NCBI GenBank assembly: GCA_903858105.1
Contig: CAIOHN010000049.1
Span: forward strand, 1 to 44,989
Length of the DNA stretch: 44,989 bases
Reading direction: 5' to 3'
Source of the DNA: an uncultured Pseudomonadota bacterium
GTDB taxonomy: Bacteria > Pseudomonadota > Gammaproteobacteria > Methylococcales > Methylomonadaceae
The notes under the pieces are model-generated. The model saw only the letters and a list, made by a program, of their open reading frames with translations, was not told where the DNA came from and did no database searches. The translations under genes and the position numbers were made by a program. Below are positions 1 to 9,359 of this stretch, in pieces. The number at the start of each line of letters is the position of its first letter. Position 1 is the first letter of the stretch.

Positions 1-156
1 AAGGAATTGACCGGCGTTGCCCGCTATGTATCCAAACAGGATGCGCCAGCAGTGTCTGGTGTGGCGCGTTACATGGCGAAACAAGCCTTGCAATCCAAAG
101 ATTCTGTGTCAGCTAGAACCACTGGCGTAGAGAAATACTTGCGCAATCAGGCGTAA
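1..156 (+). CDS. 3' end of a protein with repeated GVxxYxxxQ motifs (partial)
   Basis: The window opens inside a reading frame that stays open from base 1 to a TAA at 154-156 (51 codons visible). The visible tail holds three imperfect copies of a short motif: TGVARYVSKQ, SGVARYMAKQ and TGVEKYLRNQ, separated by 5-12 residues, i.e. a [ST]GVxxYxxxQ repeat. I do not recognise a named family and the N-terminal part is outside the window. The gene is followed directly by a strong intrinsic terminator, so this is the true end of a transcription unit. Confidence 0.7.
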   Translation, partial: KELTGVARYVSKQDAPAVSGVARYMAKQALQSKDSVSARTTGVEKYLRNQA

Positions 157-166
157 TTTTAGAATT

Positions 167-205
167 AAAAACCGACACCTTTGCTGAAAGGGTGTCGGTT
201 TTTTT
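167..205 (+). terminator. Rho-independent terminator
   Basis: The perfect stem ACCGACACC / GGTGTCGGT (171-179 and 191-199) is extended by A-T pairs and followed by an unbroken T run. It ends the partial upstream gene. The ORF-track start at 206 lies directly at the end of this hairpin, which argues against that start. Confidence 0.9.
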
Positions 206-334
206 ATGCCAGTTGGTTTTTATAACGAGCCAAGCGGGCGCAGGGGTAGCCGCGTTTTGAGGCCTGGATTTATACGGTCGCGAGAAAACTGTATTATCAT
301 GACATCTCAAAATCAAATTTTTGCAGGGATATTA

Positions 335-682
335 ATGTCGTCACTGTTTCGTTTTTGCCTGTTACTGTTGTTGCCAGTGCTGGCGTTGGCTGTAGAGCCA
401 AATACTAATGAGCCGGCTGCGGTACCAGAGCCGCCAGATTTACCCGCGCGAGTACAGTCGGGTGAAGAAATGGAGCCGGACATCACCATTATCCGGAAGG
501 GCACCGACACCATTCAGGAGTTTCGCCGCAATGGTCAGCTATACATGGTCAAAATAAAACCGCAGATTGGGCCTTCCTACTATATGTTGGATACCAATAA
601 CGACGGGGAAATGGACGTCAAGAAAAGCGACTTGGACGAAAATACCAAAATAAATGTCTGGACTTTGTTTGAATGGGATTAA
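335..682 (+). CDS. DUF2782 family exported protein
   Basis: This 115-residue protein starts with a hydrophobic signal peptide (MSSLFRFCLLLLLPVLALA) and continues with a Pro/Glu-rich linker and a compact domain (EPDITIIRKG..., LYMVKIKPQIGPSYYMLD). That domain matches my memory of DUF2782, a small family of unknown function common in Gammaproteobacteria. I chose the ATG at 335, not the track start at 206: it has an AGGGA ribosome-binding site at 325-329 and gives a clean signal peptide, while the longer form would begin in the terminator. Function is unknown; export to the periplasm is likely. Confidence 0.75.
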   Translation: MSSLFRFCLLLLLPVLALAVEPNTNEPAAVPEPPDLPARVQSGEEMEPDITIIRKGTDTIQEFRRNGQLYMVKIKPQIGPSYYMLDTNNDGEMDVKKSDLDENTKINVWTLFEWD

Positions 683-751
683 TTGGCTTGTTGCTTGAAT
701 AAGTCTTGCCCGGCAAATAATAAATTAGCCGGGCTGACGATAAATAACCGC

Positions 752-1162
752 TTATTCAGAGACTTTCACTAACCAGCCACCTTCAGCATCGCACTTGCTG
801 TTTTTTGCCTTGGCTTTTACCGAAATTCTAACGATGGTGTTTTTTAAGCTGTCCGGCAGTTTGCCTTTAACCAGATAAAAAGTATCTTTGTCATCGACCT
901 GAACCTCAACCGGTTCCTGCTTGATGCTGACGTGAATGTGGCCTGGCCCGTTGCTGCCAGAAACCATAAACGAAAATTCAGCTCCCGGTTTTACGGTGGC
1001 CAAATGTTCTGGCGTATACCGGCTTATTTTAGCGTTAATACAACCGCCCTCATCGCTGCCGCTACTGCCGCCATGGCCTCCGTGGCTTGGAGTGGATTGC
1101 GCCCAGGCTGAACTGTGGCAGCCTAAGGCTAGTAAAGCGGCAAAAAAAAGACGGATATGCAT
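752..1162 (-). CDS. Exported His/Gly-rich hypothetical protein
   Basis: This 136-residue protein has a clear signal peptide ending near AWA-Q and then a short low-complexity segment (HGGHGGSSGS). The folded domain has two cysteines, one before (GGCINAKISRY) and one near the end (NSKCDAEGGW), perhaps a disulfide. The middle (EFSFMVSGSNGPGHIHVSIKQEPVEV) looks like a beta-sandwich. The start has a GAGGAAA ribosome-binding site. I know no assigned function. The histidine cluster and GHIHVS stretch could bind metal, but that is inference only. Confidence 0.65.
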   Translation of the reverse strand: MHIRLFFAALLALGCHSSAWAQSTPSHGGHGGSSGSDEGGCINAKISRYTPEHLATVKPGAEFSFMVSGSNGPGHIHVSIKQEPVEVQVDDKDTFYLVKGKLPDSLKNTIVRISVKAKAKNSKCDAEGGWLVKVSE

Positions 1163-1339
1163 GGGTGTTTCCTCATGTTCTTTTTAGGATTGGCTTAGGA
1201 TTATATGTCCTGCCGCATTAACTTTGAAGCTTAAGCGATAAACGCCGCGCCGCCAGGTTGATGTTTTGCCTGGATTTGATTACATTGGGTCAGCCGGTTT
1301 GAATTTGGCGATTAACAATAATAAAAATCAGGAGGGGAT

Positions 1340-1627
1340 ATGTTATTTCTAGCTAAGTTGTGTGGGATTTTATCGTTGGTGTGGTTTTACATGACCGCAA
1401 AAAAACACGGTGGGCCAATATTTAACTGGTCAATTATAGGCTTAATCGGTTATTGGTTGACCTGGTGGTTATCAAAAATGCTGATCGTGGTGCCTTTAGC
1501 CAATATGGTTACCAAGCATTCTGTCACCGAATTTTTGCTGACACAGTTGCCCGTGTTGTGCGCGTTGGCGGCTTGCTATCTGATAAGAAAAAAACTGATC
1601 GCCAGTTTGCCGGCTGTCGAAAAATAA
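1340..1627 (+). CDS. Small membrane protein, three predicted TM helices
   Basis: This 95-residue, strongly hydrophobic protein has three likely membrane segments at roughly residues 1-18, 27-52 and 66-84, and a short basic-to-acidic tail. A very good ribosome-binding site (CAGGAGGGG) lies just before the ATG. It ends 4 bases before the pteridine reductase gene, so the two are probably co-transcribed. I do not recognise the family. Confidence 0.65.
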   Translation: MLFLAKLCGILSLVWFYMTAKKHGGPIFNWSIIGLIGYWLTWWLSKMLIVVPLANMVTKHSVTEFLLTQLPVLCALAACYLIRKKLIASLPAVEK

Positions 1628-1631
1628 TTCA

Positions 1632-2363
1632 ATGTCTAAAAATGTGCTGATTACCGGTGCTTCAAGGCGCATCGGTGCGGCTTGTGCGCGTTTTTTACAC
1701 GCTGTCGACTGCAATGTGATTGTGCACTACAACAACTCCGAACTGGATGCTCTGCGTTTGACTGCAGACTTGAATGGCATCCGCGAGGATTCCGCAATCT
1801 CGATCAAGGCTGACTTGCTACAGCAAACGGAGCTTCAGCATTTGGCTGAAACGGCGCTTGCTGTGTGGGATGGCGTCGATGTGTTGATTAATAATGCGTC
1901 AGTGTTTTACCCAAGGCCAATCCAGCTAGTAACTGAACAGGATTGGGATTTGACGCTGGGCAGTAATTTAAAAGCGCCATTTTTTCTGTCCCAGGCGCTT
2001 TTGCCGTCCTTAAAAGCGAAGCGCGGATGTATAGTCAATATCGTTGATATTCACGCGGAAACCGGTTTGTTTGATTATCCGGTTTACAGTATGTCCAAAG
2101 CCGGTTTGGTGGCGATGACCCGCTGCATGGCAAAGGACATGGCGCCACAGGTTAGAGTTAATGCAGTGGCTCCGGGGGCGATTTTGTGGCCAGAGCAGGC
2201 CGGCGTTGCCACTGAGAACCAGGAGATCTTAAAAAAAATCGCCTTGCAGCGTTGCGGTGAAGTGGATGATATTGCCAAGGCAGTAAAATTTTTGATCGAT
2301 GATGCCAGTTACATCACAGGACAAATACTGACAGTCGATGGTGGGCGGACGCTGTTTCGTTAA
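1632..2363 (+). CDS. PTR1/FolM-type pteridine reductase (short-chain dehydrogenase)
   Basis: The 243-residue short-chain dehydrogenase probably reduces dihydro-pteridines or dihydrofolate with NADPH. The N-terminal cofactor motif is TGASRRIG, the TGxxxRxG form typical of pteridine reductases. NNAS is at residues 87-90. The catalytic Tyr152 and Lys156 are present (VYSMSK). The usual SDR serine is replaced by Asp139, and the Asp-Tyr-Lys spacing of +13 and +4 is the spacing known for Leishmania PTR1 (Asp181, Tyr194, Lys198). folK and folB lie immediately downstream on the opposite strand, which supports a pterin role. The exact substrate is not proven by sequence. Confidence 0.85.
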   Translation: MSKNVLITGASRRIGAACARFLHAVDCNVIVHYNNSELDALRLTADLNGIREDSAISIKADLLQQTELQHLAETALAVWDGVDVLINNASVFYPRPIQLVTEQDWDLTLGSNLKAPFFLSQALLPSLKAKRGCIVNIVDIHAETGLFDYPVYSMSKAGLVAMTRCMAKDMAPQVRVNAVAPGAILWPEQAGVATENQEILKKIALQRCGEVDDIAKAVKFLIDDASYITGQILTVDGGRTLFR

Positions 2364-2368
2364 GCGAC

Positions 2369-2860
2369 TTAAATAGCAGGTTTATCGAGTTTTGTCTGAT
2401 GCGAATCCCGCTTGTCGAAATTGCGCCATAGCGCTGCGTAACTAAGCTTGCTGACCGGGTGAGTCTGGTTCGGGGCAATTTCTGCCAAGGGTTCCAGTAC
2501 AAAGGCGTAGCGCTCGATTTCGTCGCGGGGGATTTGCAGGCGACCGTCGCTGATTATCTGATCGCCATACAGGATTAAATCCAGATCCAGAGTTCTGGCA
2601 GAAAATTTTTGACTTTGACTGCTGCGACCGTGGTCAACTTCGATTTGTTTTAACAGCTTGGCCACTTCTTTTGCCGATAATTCCGACTCAAACGCTACAA
2701 TTAAATTGTAGAAGCTGTCGCCGACAAAGCCAACCGGTTCGCTTTCGTAAATGCTGGAAACCCTCAGCTCACCAAATGTGTCGCGCAGGGCGGCCAAACT
2801 CGAAGGAATATGGATTTCCTTGTTAATGTTGCTGCCGATGCTGATATATCCGGTAGGCAT
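2369..2860 (-). CDS. folK: 2-amino-4-hydroxy-6-hydroxymethyldihydropteridine pyrophosphokinase
   Basis: FolK transfers pyrophosphate from ATP to 6-hydroxymethyl-dihydropterin, the step before dihydropteroate synthase in folate synthesis. The 163-residue length is normal. Family features are the N-terminal SIGSN motif, ESEPVGF, FYNLIVAFES, the ATP-binding SARTLDLDLILYGD and the IPRDEIERYAFVLEPLAEIAP block. It lies 3 bp after folB, so the two form one unit, and it converges on the pteridine reductase gene with 5 bp between them. Confidence 0.93.
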   Translation of the reverse strand: MPTGYISIGSNINKEIHIPSSLAALRDTFGELRVSSIYESEPVGFVGDSFYNLIVAFESELSAKEVAKLLKQIEVDHGRSSQSQKFSARTLDLDLILYGDQIISDGRLQIPRDEIERYAFVLEPLAEIAPNQTHPVSKLSYAALWRNFDKRDSHQTKLDKPAI

Positions 2861-2863
2861 GAT

Positions 2864-3217
2864 TTACCTTTGTCCACGTTCGATAATGATCCCGACGTCG
2901 CGCGCGCGGCTGATGGCGCCCTTTTTGTTGAGGGTGATTTTTACCCAGGGTATCGCAAATTCGCTGAGTAAAATTTTAGCTATTTCCTCAATCAGTTTTT
3001 CAACCAGATAAAACTCGCTGGCTTCGACAAAGCTGACAATCCGATCAGAAACAGTTTTATAGTCAAGCGCATAGGCGATGTCGTCGCTCTCAGCCGCTTT
3101 TTGGATATCAAAACCCATTTCGATATCCAGAATAATTTTTTGTTTGATCTTGCGTTCCCATTCATAAATACCGATCACGGTATCGATTTCAAGTCCGCCT
3201 AAAAAGATGATGTCCAT
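2864..3217 (-). CDS. folB: Dihydroneopterin aldolase
   Basis: FolB converts 7,8-dihydroneopterin to 6-hydroxymethyl-dihydropterin and glycolaldehyde. The start was moved from the track's 3283 to the ATG at 3217, giving 117 residues, the usual length. The protein then begins MDIIFLGGLEIDTVIGIYEWER, matching the family's IxGIxxxxGIYxWER start, with a CCGGAAAG ribosome-binding site upstream. The end (KITLNKKGAISRARDVGIIIER) fits the family's C-terminal KPxA-like region. It is followed 3 bp later by folK, the next enzyme of the pathway. Confidence 0.9.
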   Translation of the reverse strand: MDIIFLGGLEIDTVIGIYEWERKIKQKIILDIEMGFDIQKAAESDDIAYALDYKTVSDRIVSFVEASEFYLVEKLIEEIAKILLSEFAIPWVKITLNKKGAISRARDVGIIIERGQR

Positions 3218-3305
3218 CGTTACTTTCCGGTTATTATATTTCTTAAGAAGCGGCAGTATCGAGGAAATGCCGTCGCTGTACAAGTCTTGAAACGAGGTTG
3301 ATTAC

Positions 3306-3878
3306 ATGATGGATTGGTTGTTGGTGCCTTTGGCCTATTTGACGGGATCGGTGTCTAGCGCGATTATTGTTTGCAGAATAATGGGCTTGGCTGATCCGCG
3401 TGAAAATGGTTCCGGAAATCCGGGAGCAACGAATGTGATGCGGATTGGCGGCAAAAAAGCGGCAGCAATTACTTTGGCCGGCGATGCGCTTAAGGGCTTA
3501 TTGCCGGTTTTGTTGGCGAAGGCGCTAGGAGTCGATAGTTTAGTGCTCTCCTTAGTGGTGTTTGCGGCATTTTTGGGGCATTTGTATCCGATTTTTTTCG
3601 GATTCAAAGGCGGCAAAGGCGTGGCGACATCGTTTGGCGTAACGCTGGGCGTTGCCTGGTTGCTGGGCTTGGCGGTTTCCGGTACCTGGTTCCTGGTTTA
3701 CAAGCTGGGTAAGATATCGTCGCTTGCGGCCCTGGTTGCGGCTACATTAACGCCTGTATACGCCTGGTTTATCGTGGGCGATATTAAGTTGACGGCCACA
3801 TTTACCGTGATCTCGGTGATCTTGTTGTGGCGGCATAAAAGCAATATTCAGCGTTTGCTGGCCGGCCAGGAATCTTAG
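3306..3878 (+). CDS. plsY: Acyl-phosphate:glycerol-3-phosphate acyltransferase
   Basis: PlsY is an integral membrane enzyme that puts the first acyl chain on glycerol-3-phosphate, using acyl-phosphate made by PlsX. The 190 residues hold about five hydrophobic helices and the family motifs [12 protein letters not shown] (residues ~36-47) and [10 protein letters not shown] (~99-108). The gene is divergent from folB and its stop overlaps the stop of tsaD by 4 bases on the other strand. Confidence 0.95.
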   Translation: MMDWLLVPLAYLTGSVSSAIIVCRIMGLADPRENGSGNPGATNVMRIGGKKAAAITLAGDALKGLLPVLLAKALGVDSLVLSLVVFAAFLGHLYPIFFGFKGGKGVATSFGVTLGVAWLLGLAVSGTWFLVYKLGKISSLAALVAATLTPVYAWFIVGDIKLTATFTVISVILLWRHKSNIQRLLAGQES

Positions 3879-4894
3879 CCGCTGCAAAGACTGAGAAGCT
3901 GCTCCATCGGCCAGCGTGGTCTGGCAAAAATTTCCAGGTTTTGCGTTTGGCCTGCAAGCAGGCGTTGACTGCCAGCGTAGGCAATCATGGCGCCATTGTC
4001 AGTGCAAAACTCCGGGCGCGGGAAATAAATCTGCGCCGCTTCTTTTTCGACCATTTTTTGTAAATGCTGACGAATCACCAGGTTGGCGCTGACGCCGCCC
4101 GCGACCACTAAAGTTTTGAGTTGGGTTTGCTGCAATGCGCGTTTGCATTTGATGCTGAGAGTTTCAGCGACTGCGATTTGAAACGCAAACGCAATGTCGG
4201 CCTTATCTTGTGGCGATTGCTCGGTGGCATGCAGCGCGTTCATCGTAAAGGTTTTAAGGCCGCTAAAACTAAATTCCAGTCCAGGGCGATCTGTCATTGG
4301 CCGGGGGAATTTGAAGCGCTCTTGGCCTAAGCTGGCTAATTCGGCAAGTTTCGGGCCTCCGGGATACTCAAGTCCCAGCATCTTGGCGGTTTTGTCAAAG
4401 GCTTCGCCGGCGGCATCGTCTAAGGATTCGCCCAGCAAATGGTATTCGCCAATCCCGCGCACTTCAATCAGCATGGTATGGCCGCCAGAAATCAGCAAAG
4501 CCACGAACGGGAATGCGGGCGGATTGTCTTCCAGCATGGGTGCGAGTAAATGGCCTTCCATGTGATGTACACCTATGGCTGGGATTTGCCAGGCCCACGC
4601 CAGGCTCCTGGCGGTGGCGGCGCCGACCAGCAAGGCACCCATCAAGCCGGGGCCGGCGGTGTATGCAATGCCATCAATATCGCTTGGGTTAAGCTGTGCG
4701 TCGGCCACAACGGTTTTGATCAAGGGCACCAATTTGCGAATGTGGTCGCGGGAAGCGAGTTCTGGAACGACGCCGCCATACTCTTTATGAGTAGGGATTT
4801 GGCTGTATAAAGTGTGGGCAATCAAGCCCTTAGTGGTGTGATAGACCGCGACAGCGGTTTCATCACAAGAGCTTTCTATGCCTAAAACGTACAT
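3875..4894 (-). CDS. tsaD: tRNA N6-adenosine threonylcarbamoyltransferase
   Basis: TsaD, with TsaB and TsaE, transfers the threonylcarbamoyl group to A37 of ANN-decoding tRNAs. The 339-residue length is typical. Visible motifs are [15 protein letters not shown] at the N-terminus, the metal-binding [14 protein letters not shown], the FSFSGLKT block and [12 protein letters not shown]. The gene is divergent from rpsU, the common gammaproteobacterial arrangement. It ends in a 4-bp convergent overlap with plsY. Confidence 0.97.
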   Translation of the reverse strand: MYVLGIESSCDETAVAVYHTTKGLIAHTLYSQIPTHKEYGGVVPELASRDHIRKLVPLIKTVVADAQLNPSDIDGIAYTAGPGLMGALLVGAATARSLAWAWQIPAIGVHHMEGHLLAPMLEDNPPAFPFVALLISGGHTMLIEVRGIGEYHLLGESLDDAAGEAFDKTAKMLGLEYPGGPKLAELASLGQERFKFPRPMTDRPGLEFSFSGLKTFTMNALHATEQSPQDKADIAFAFQIAVAETLSIKCKRALQQTQLKTLVVAGGVSANLVIRQHLQKMVEKEAAQIYFPRPEFCTDNGAMIAYAGSQRLLAGQTQNLEIFARPRWPMEQLLSLCSG

Positions 4895-4900
4895 TAGTTT

Positions 4901-4928
4901 TTGAATAAAAGTTTTTTATGAGTATAAT
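4901..4928 (+). promoter_or_regulatory. Sigma-70 type promoter of the rpsU operon
   Basis: TTGAAT at 4901-4906 and a perfect TATAAT at 4923-4928 are separated by 16 bp, about 70 bp before the rpsU ATG. The intergenic region is shared with divergent tsaD. Read directly from sequence; the transcription start is not proven. Confidence 0.7.
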
Positions 4929-4997
4929 CGAGCGTTTTCAGTGGGCTTGATTCGCCCATGGCTCCACAAGATACTAACATAAATCGGATTATTGATA

Positions 4998-5231
4998 ATG
5001 CCATCAGTTAAAGTTAAAGAGAACGAACATTTCGACATCGCGATTCGTCGCTTCAAACGTGCTTGTGAAAAAGCGGGCGTCTTGGCTGAAGTTCGTCGTC
5101 GCGAGTTTTATGAAAAACCAACTACCGAACGTAAACGCAAAGGTGCAGCAGCGGTTAAACGCCATTTGAAAAAATTGGCGCGTGAGCGCTATGCATTGAA
5201 AAATCTGCGTCGCGGTCGTCCACAAATTTAA
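4998..5231 (+). CDS. rpsU: 30S ribosomal protein S21
   Basis: The small basic ribosomal protein begins [20 protein letters not shown] and contains the near-invariant [20 protein letters not shown] stretch, then a Lys/Arg-rich tail. The ATG at 4998 gives 77 residues, slightly longer than the 71 of E. coli; the track's TTG at 4992 would add two residues and is unlikely. It is the first gene of the rpsU-yqeY-dnaG-rpoD block linking translation, replication and transcription initiation. Confidence 0.97.
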   Translation: MPSVKVKENEHFDIAIRRFKRACEKAGVLAEVRRREFYEKPTTERKRKGAAAVKRHLKKLARERYALKNLRRGRPQI

Positions 5232-5239
5232 GGCACACA

Positions 5240-5689
5240 ATGGATGCGTTAAAAGAGCGTATCAGGGAAGATATGAAGGCCGCGATGAAAAGCGGCGAAA
5301 AAGCCAGGCTCGGCGTTATTCGGATGATACTTGCAGCAATCAAGCAGGTGGAAGTCGATGAGCGTATCGAATTGGGCGACGAGCGCGTGATTGTGGTGCT
5401 CGATAAAATGCTTAAACAGCGTCGTGAGTCCATCAGACAATTCCGCGACGCCAACCGCATCGATTTAGCAGAGATCGAAGAAGCAGAAATATTGGTTATT
5501 CAGGATTTTCTGCCTCAACCACTAAGCGATGCTGACATAGATGCGATGATTGCTGGCGCAGTAGCGGAAGTGGGTGCTACATCAGTAAAAGACATGGGCG
5601 GTGTCATGGCTTTGCTCAAGCCGCAAATGCAGGGCAGGGCTGACATGGCAAATGTCAGTGCAAGAATCAAGGCCTGTTTTATAGCCTAA
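5240..5689 (+). CDS. yqeY: GatB/YqeY domain protein
   Basis: This 149-residue soluble protein is of the GatB/YqeY family, related to the tRNA-binding tail of the amidotransferase subunit GatB. Motifs are the N-terminal LKERIREDMKAAMKSGEKARLGVIRMI and the C-terminal IVIQDFLPQPLS-like segment (here LVIQDFLPQPLSDADID) followed by DMGGVMALLKPQMQGRADM. It sits 8 bp after rpsU and 15 bp before dnaG, a common order in this operon. Its precise cellular role is not established. Confidence 0.92.
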   Translation: MDALKERIREDMKAAMKSGEKARLGVIRMILAAIKQVEVDERIELGDERVIVVLDKMLKQRRESIRQFRDANRIDLAEIEEAEILVIQDFLPQPLSDADIDAMIAGAVAEVGATSVKDMGGVMALLKPQMQGRADMANVSARIKACFIA

Positions 5690-5704
5690 TATCTTGTCGG
5701 TAAC

Positions 5705-7435
5705 ATGTCCGGCAAGATACCTCGTCAGTTTATAGATGATCTGTTGGTGCGGGTCGATATCGTCGATTTAATCGATTCGCGCGTTCCTCTAAAAAAATCC
5801 GGCAGCAATTTCACTGCGCGCTGCCCGTTTCATACCGAAAAAACCCCTAGTTTTTCAGTCAATCGTAACAAGCAGATTTATCATTGCTTTGGCTGCGGTG
5901 TCAGTGGCAATGCCATTGGTTTCTTGATGGAGTTTAACCATCTCGGCTTTGTTGAGGCGATTGAAGATTTGGCGGCTTTTGCCGGCGTTGATGTGCCGCG
6001 AGAACTTGTAGAGAGCGGCAGTGAGTTTTCGGATAAAAAAAGTGTGTCGCATATTTATGATGTGCTGGCAGGCGTTGCCGCGTTTTACGCTGAGCAACTG
6101 CGCGGTAATATTGAGGGGCTGCAAGCGGTTGACTACTTAAAAGCTAGAGGTGTAAGCGGCGAATTGGCCAGAGATTTTTTGCTGGGTTACGCGCCTGACA
6201 AGTGGGATGCCTTATTGACGCGGTTTGGGCAGGCAGAGTTGGTTGAGGCTGGTATGCTCGTGGTCAGGGAAGACGGCAAGGTCTACGACCGTTTTCGGCG
6301 GCGGCTAATGTTTCCGATACGTGATAAGCGCAATCGGGTCGTGGGATTTGGCGGGCGAGTCCTGGATGATTCTCTGCCCAAATATCTCAACTCGCCAGAA
6401 ACCGCGGTATTTTCAAAGAGTAAAGAGCTTTATGGTCTGCATGAGCTTTTGGCGCGGAATACAAAGCCTGAGCGGATATTGGTGGTTGAAGGTTATATGG
6501 ATGTGATTGCCTTGGCGCAATTTGGTGTATTCAATGCGGTCGCAGCCTTGGGCACTGCTACGTCGAAGGTGCAAATCGATCTATTGTTCCGATTTACCTC
6601 CGAGTTAGTGTTTTGTTTCGACGGCGATAACGCCGGGCGACAGGCGGCTTGGAAGGCAACAGAAGCAGCTCTGCCTTGTTTGCGCGATGGCCGACAAATC
6701 AAAATCATGTTGCTGCCGCAAGGACAGGATCCTGATTCATTGGTTAGAGCCGAAGGATTATCTGGATTTGTGGAACGAATTGGATCGGCGCAGGTCTTGT
6801 CTGATTACTTTTTTGAAAATGTTGCTGGTAGCTTGGAATTGGCTACGGTTGAAGGGCGGTCGCAATTGCTGGCCGCGGCAAAGCCGGCGCTGGAAAAGGT
6901 GCCGACAGGCTTTTTTCGCGACATGATGTTCGCCAGATTGCAGGAATTAGCCGCAACGCGGATGAGTCTACCTGTTGTCGAAAAGCAGACTAGACTTAAG
7001 TCAAAAATTAATACTGGTAAATCGGGTCAGTCGCCAAGAGTGAGTCTGGCGCGCAAGGTGATAGCGTTGCTGCTGCAATACCCGCATTTGGGGTCGGTCG
7101 TTGAGCGACAGGGGTTGCGGCTTGAAGAGCTTAGTTTTGCCGGTATGGAATTGCTGGAAGATGTTTTGCAGCGCATCGCCCTTGAAAAGCCGGAAAATAG
7201 CGCCATCTTGTTAGAAGTTTATCGGGGATCTCCCCAGGAAAAAGTGGTTAAAGCTTTGGCGAGTTTGGAGTTGCAGGTGCCTGCAGGCGGCGAAGAGGCT
7301 GAGTTTTGTGGCGCATTGCAACAGCTTTGTAAGCAGGCCAAAGAAGAGTTGCTAAATCGCTTGATCGAAAAGGAAAGTCGAGAAGGTTTGATGTTTGAAG
7401 AAAAAGAGGTGTTGCGGAAGCTGTTAAAAGGCTAG
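5705..7435 (+). CDS. dnaG: DNA primase
   Basis: DnaG makes RNA primers for replication and works with the replicative helicase. The N-terminal CHC2 zinc finger uses Cys40, His43, Cys61 and Cys64 (CPFH...HCFGC), at the same positions as in E. coli. The TOPRIM catalytic core follows (ILVVEGYMDVIAL, then the acidic FDGDNAGRQA). The C-terminal helicase-binding region is the least conserved, as usual. The length, 576 residues, is normal. It is the third gene of the macromolecular-synthesis operon. Confidence 0.97.
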   Translation: MSGKIPRQFIDDLLVRVDIVDLIDSRVPLKKSGSNFTARCPFHTEKTPSFSVNRNKQIYHCFGCGVSGNAIGFLMEFNHLGFVEAIEDLAAFAGVDVPRELVESGSEFSDKKSVSHIYDVLAGVAAFYAEQLRGNIEGLQAVDYLKARGVSGELARDFLLGYAPDKWDALLTRFGQAELVEAGMLVVREDGKVYDRFRRRLMFPIRDKRNRVVGFGGRVLDDSLPKYLNSPETAVFSKSKELYGLHELLARNTKPERILVVEGYMDVIALAQFGVFNAVAALGTATSKVQIDLLFRFTSELVFCFDGDNAGRQAAWKATEAALPCLRDGRQIKIMLLPQGQDPDSLVRAEGLSGFVERIGSAQVLSDYFFENVAGSLELATVEGRSQLLAAAKPALEKVPTGFFRDMMFARLQELAATRMSLPVVEKQTRLKSKINTGKSGQSPRVSLARKVIALLLQYPHLGSVVERQGLRLEELSFAGMELLEDVLQRIALEKPENSAILLEVYRGSPQEKVVKALASLELQVPAGGEEAEFCGALQQLCKQAKEELLNRLIEKESREGLMFEEKEVLRKLLKG

Positions 7436-7441
7436 TCCTAG

Positions 7442-7470
7442 GTGACCGCATTATATTTTGCCGTTATAAT
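7442..7470 (+). promoter_or_regulatory. Putative internal promoter for rpoD
   Basis: GTGACC (7442-7447; four of six match TTGACA) and a perfect TATAAT (7465-7470) are 17 bp apart in the dnaG-rpoD gap, about 48 bp before the rpoD ATG. It would let rpoD be expressed separately from rpsU-dnaG. Confidence 0.6.
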
Positions 7471-7517
7471 TTCCTGTTCTGCGGCGCTTGGTGCTGAAAA
7501 CGTATTGTGAGTAAAGA

Positions 7518-9329
7518 ATGAATCAAGAACAACAGCAATCTCAACTGAAACAACTGATCGCAAAAGGTAAAGCGCAGGGTTATTTGACTTATGCGGAAGT
7601 AAACGACCATTTGCCTAGCGATATTATCGATCCTGAGCAAATCGACGATATTATCAGCATGATCAATGACATGGGGATTCAGGTTTATGAGGTAGCGCCG
7701 GATGACGACGATTCCTTGATCACCTCTGATGCGGTAGTAACTGCCGACGATGATGAGGAAGTGGCCGAAGTAGCCGCTTTGGCGTCAGTGGATAGTGAGT
7801 TTGGCCGCACTACCGATCCAGTGCGTCTGTATATGCGGGAAATGGGTTCCGTAGAACTGTTGACGCGCGAAGAAGAGCTAAAAATTGCCAAGCGCATCGA
7901 AGAAGGTCAGCGCCAGGTTGTGGGTGCAATTGCGCGTTCAGGATTCATTGTCGAGTCGTTTATCGACGCCTTTGATTCCGTGCAAGTAGAAGATTCCGGT
8001 GTGCGTCTTAATGACTTGGTGTTAGGTTTTGTCGATCTGACCGAGGTCGAGGAAATTGAAGTTGCCGGTATTGAGATCGAAGAGCCTGCCGAGGATGCGG
8101 AAGAAGAAAGCAAAACCGTCGATTATGAAGAGGTTAAGGTAAAAGTCGATCTTTTACGGAAAACCTTGAAAGCAGCGACAACAGCCGTCAAAAAGAACGG
8201 CTATGGACACGAAAAGACTGAGAAGTTGTTTGATTCGCTAGACGAAATATTTTGCGAATTTAAATGGACGCCACAATATTTGAAGAAAATGGTGTCTGTC
8301 TCCGAAGAGTTGATTGCGGCTATTCGCGAGGAAGAGCGGACGATACTTGATATTTGCGTTAAAAAGGCCAAAGTGCCGCGCAAAGACTTTATCAACGCAT
8401 TCTCGGAGAATGAAACCAATCCGGAATGGCTTGATCAGTACATTGCCAGTCACCCCAATTTTGCAGCAGTATTTGCCGACTATCGCGACAAGATTAAGTC
8501 TGCACAGCAACGGTTGGCAGGGATCGAGTCGCGTTATGGCTTGAGTATTGGCGCTCTAAAAGGCATTTGCCGGCATATTTCATTAGGCGAAGCCAAAGCC
8601 AGACGTGCCAAAAAAGAAATGATCGAGGCTAACCTGCGTTTGGTGATTTCGATAGCTAAAAAATATACCAATCGTGGTCTGCAATTCCTGGATTTGATTC
8701 AGGAAGGTAACATCGGTTTAATGAAAGCCGTGGATAAGTTTGAATATCGCCGCGGTTACAAATTTTCTACCTATGCTACCTGGTGGATTCGTCAGGCTAT
8801 TACGCGATCCATCGCCGATCAGGCCAGAACTATTCGTATCCCTGTGCATATGATCGAGACTATCAACAAGCTGAATCGCGTCTCCAGACAGATTCTGCAA
8901 GAGTTGGGTCGTGAGGCAACGCCGGAAGAATTGGCCGAGCGGATGGAAATGCCGGAAGACAAAATCCGTAAGGTGTTGAAGATTGCCAAAGAGCCAATTT
9001 CGATGGAAACACCGATTGGCGACGACGAAGATTCGCATTTGGGTGATTTTATCGAAGATTCTAAGATGCTATCGCCTGTCGAATCTGCTACAATCGCCGG
9101 TCTTCGAGAGTCCACGCAAAATGTTTTGGCAGGACTAACGGCCAGAGAAGCTAAAGTGCTCAGAATGCGTTTCGGTATCAACATGAACACCGATCACACG
9201 CTGGAAGAAGTTGGCAAACAGTTCGACGTTACCCGCGAGCGGATTCGTCAAATTGAAGCCAAAGCCTTGCGTAAGTTAAGGCATCCGTCCAGATCCGAGC
9301 AGTTGAGATGTTTTCTTGATGGCGAATAA
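7518..9329 (+). CDS. rpoD: RNA polymerase primary sigma factor (sigma-70)
   Basis: The 603-residue housekeeping sigma factor has all regions visible: region 1.1 at the N-terminus, an acidic stretch ([20 protein letters not shown]), region 1.2 ([21 protein letters not shown]), a non-conserved insert, then regions 2.1-2.4 ([40 protein letters not shown]), region 3 ([13 protein letters not shown]) and the region 4 helix-turn-helix ([26 protein letters not shown]). It closes the rpsU-yqeY-dnaG-rpoD operon and is followed by a tRNA gene. Confidence 0.98.
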   Translation: MNQEQQQSQLKQLIAKGKAQGYLTYAEVNDHLPSDIIDPEQIDDIISMINDMGIQVYEVAPDDDDSLITSDAVVTADDDEEVAEVAALASVDSEFGRTTDPVRLYMREMGSVELLTREEELKIAKRIEEGQRQVVGAIARSGFIVESFIDAFDSVQVEDSGVRLNDLVLGFVDLTEVEEIEVAGIEIEEPAEDAEEESKTVDYEEVKVKVDLLRKTLKAATTAVKKNGYGHEKTEKLFDSLDEIFCEFKWTPQYLKKMVSVSEELIAAIREEERTILDICVKKAKVPRKDFINAFSENETNPEWLDQYIASHPNFAAVFADYRDKIKSAQQRLAGIESRYGLSIGALKGICRHISLGEAKARRAKKEMIEANLRLVISIAKKYTNRGLQFLDLIQEGNIGLMKAVDKFEYRRGYKFSTYATWWIRQAITRSIADQARTIRIPVHMIETINKLNRVSRQILQELGREATPEELAERMEMPEDKIRKVLKIAKEPISMETPIGDDEDSHLGDFIEDSKMLSPVESATIAGLRESTQNVLAGLTAREAKVLRMRFGINMNTDHTLEEVGKQFDVTRERIRQIEAKALRKLRHPSRSEQLRCFLDGE

Positions 9330-9359
9330 AGCGTCTACAACACGCTAATTTATATATGC

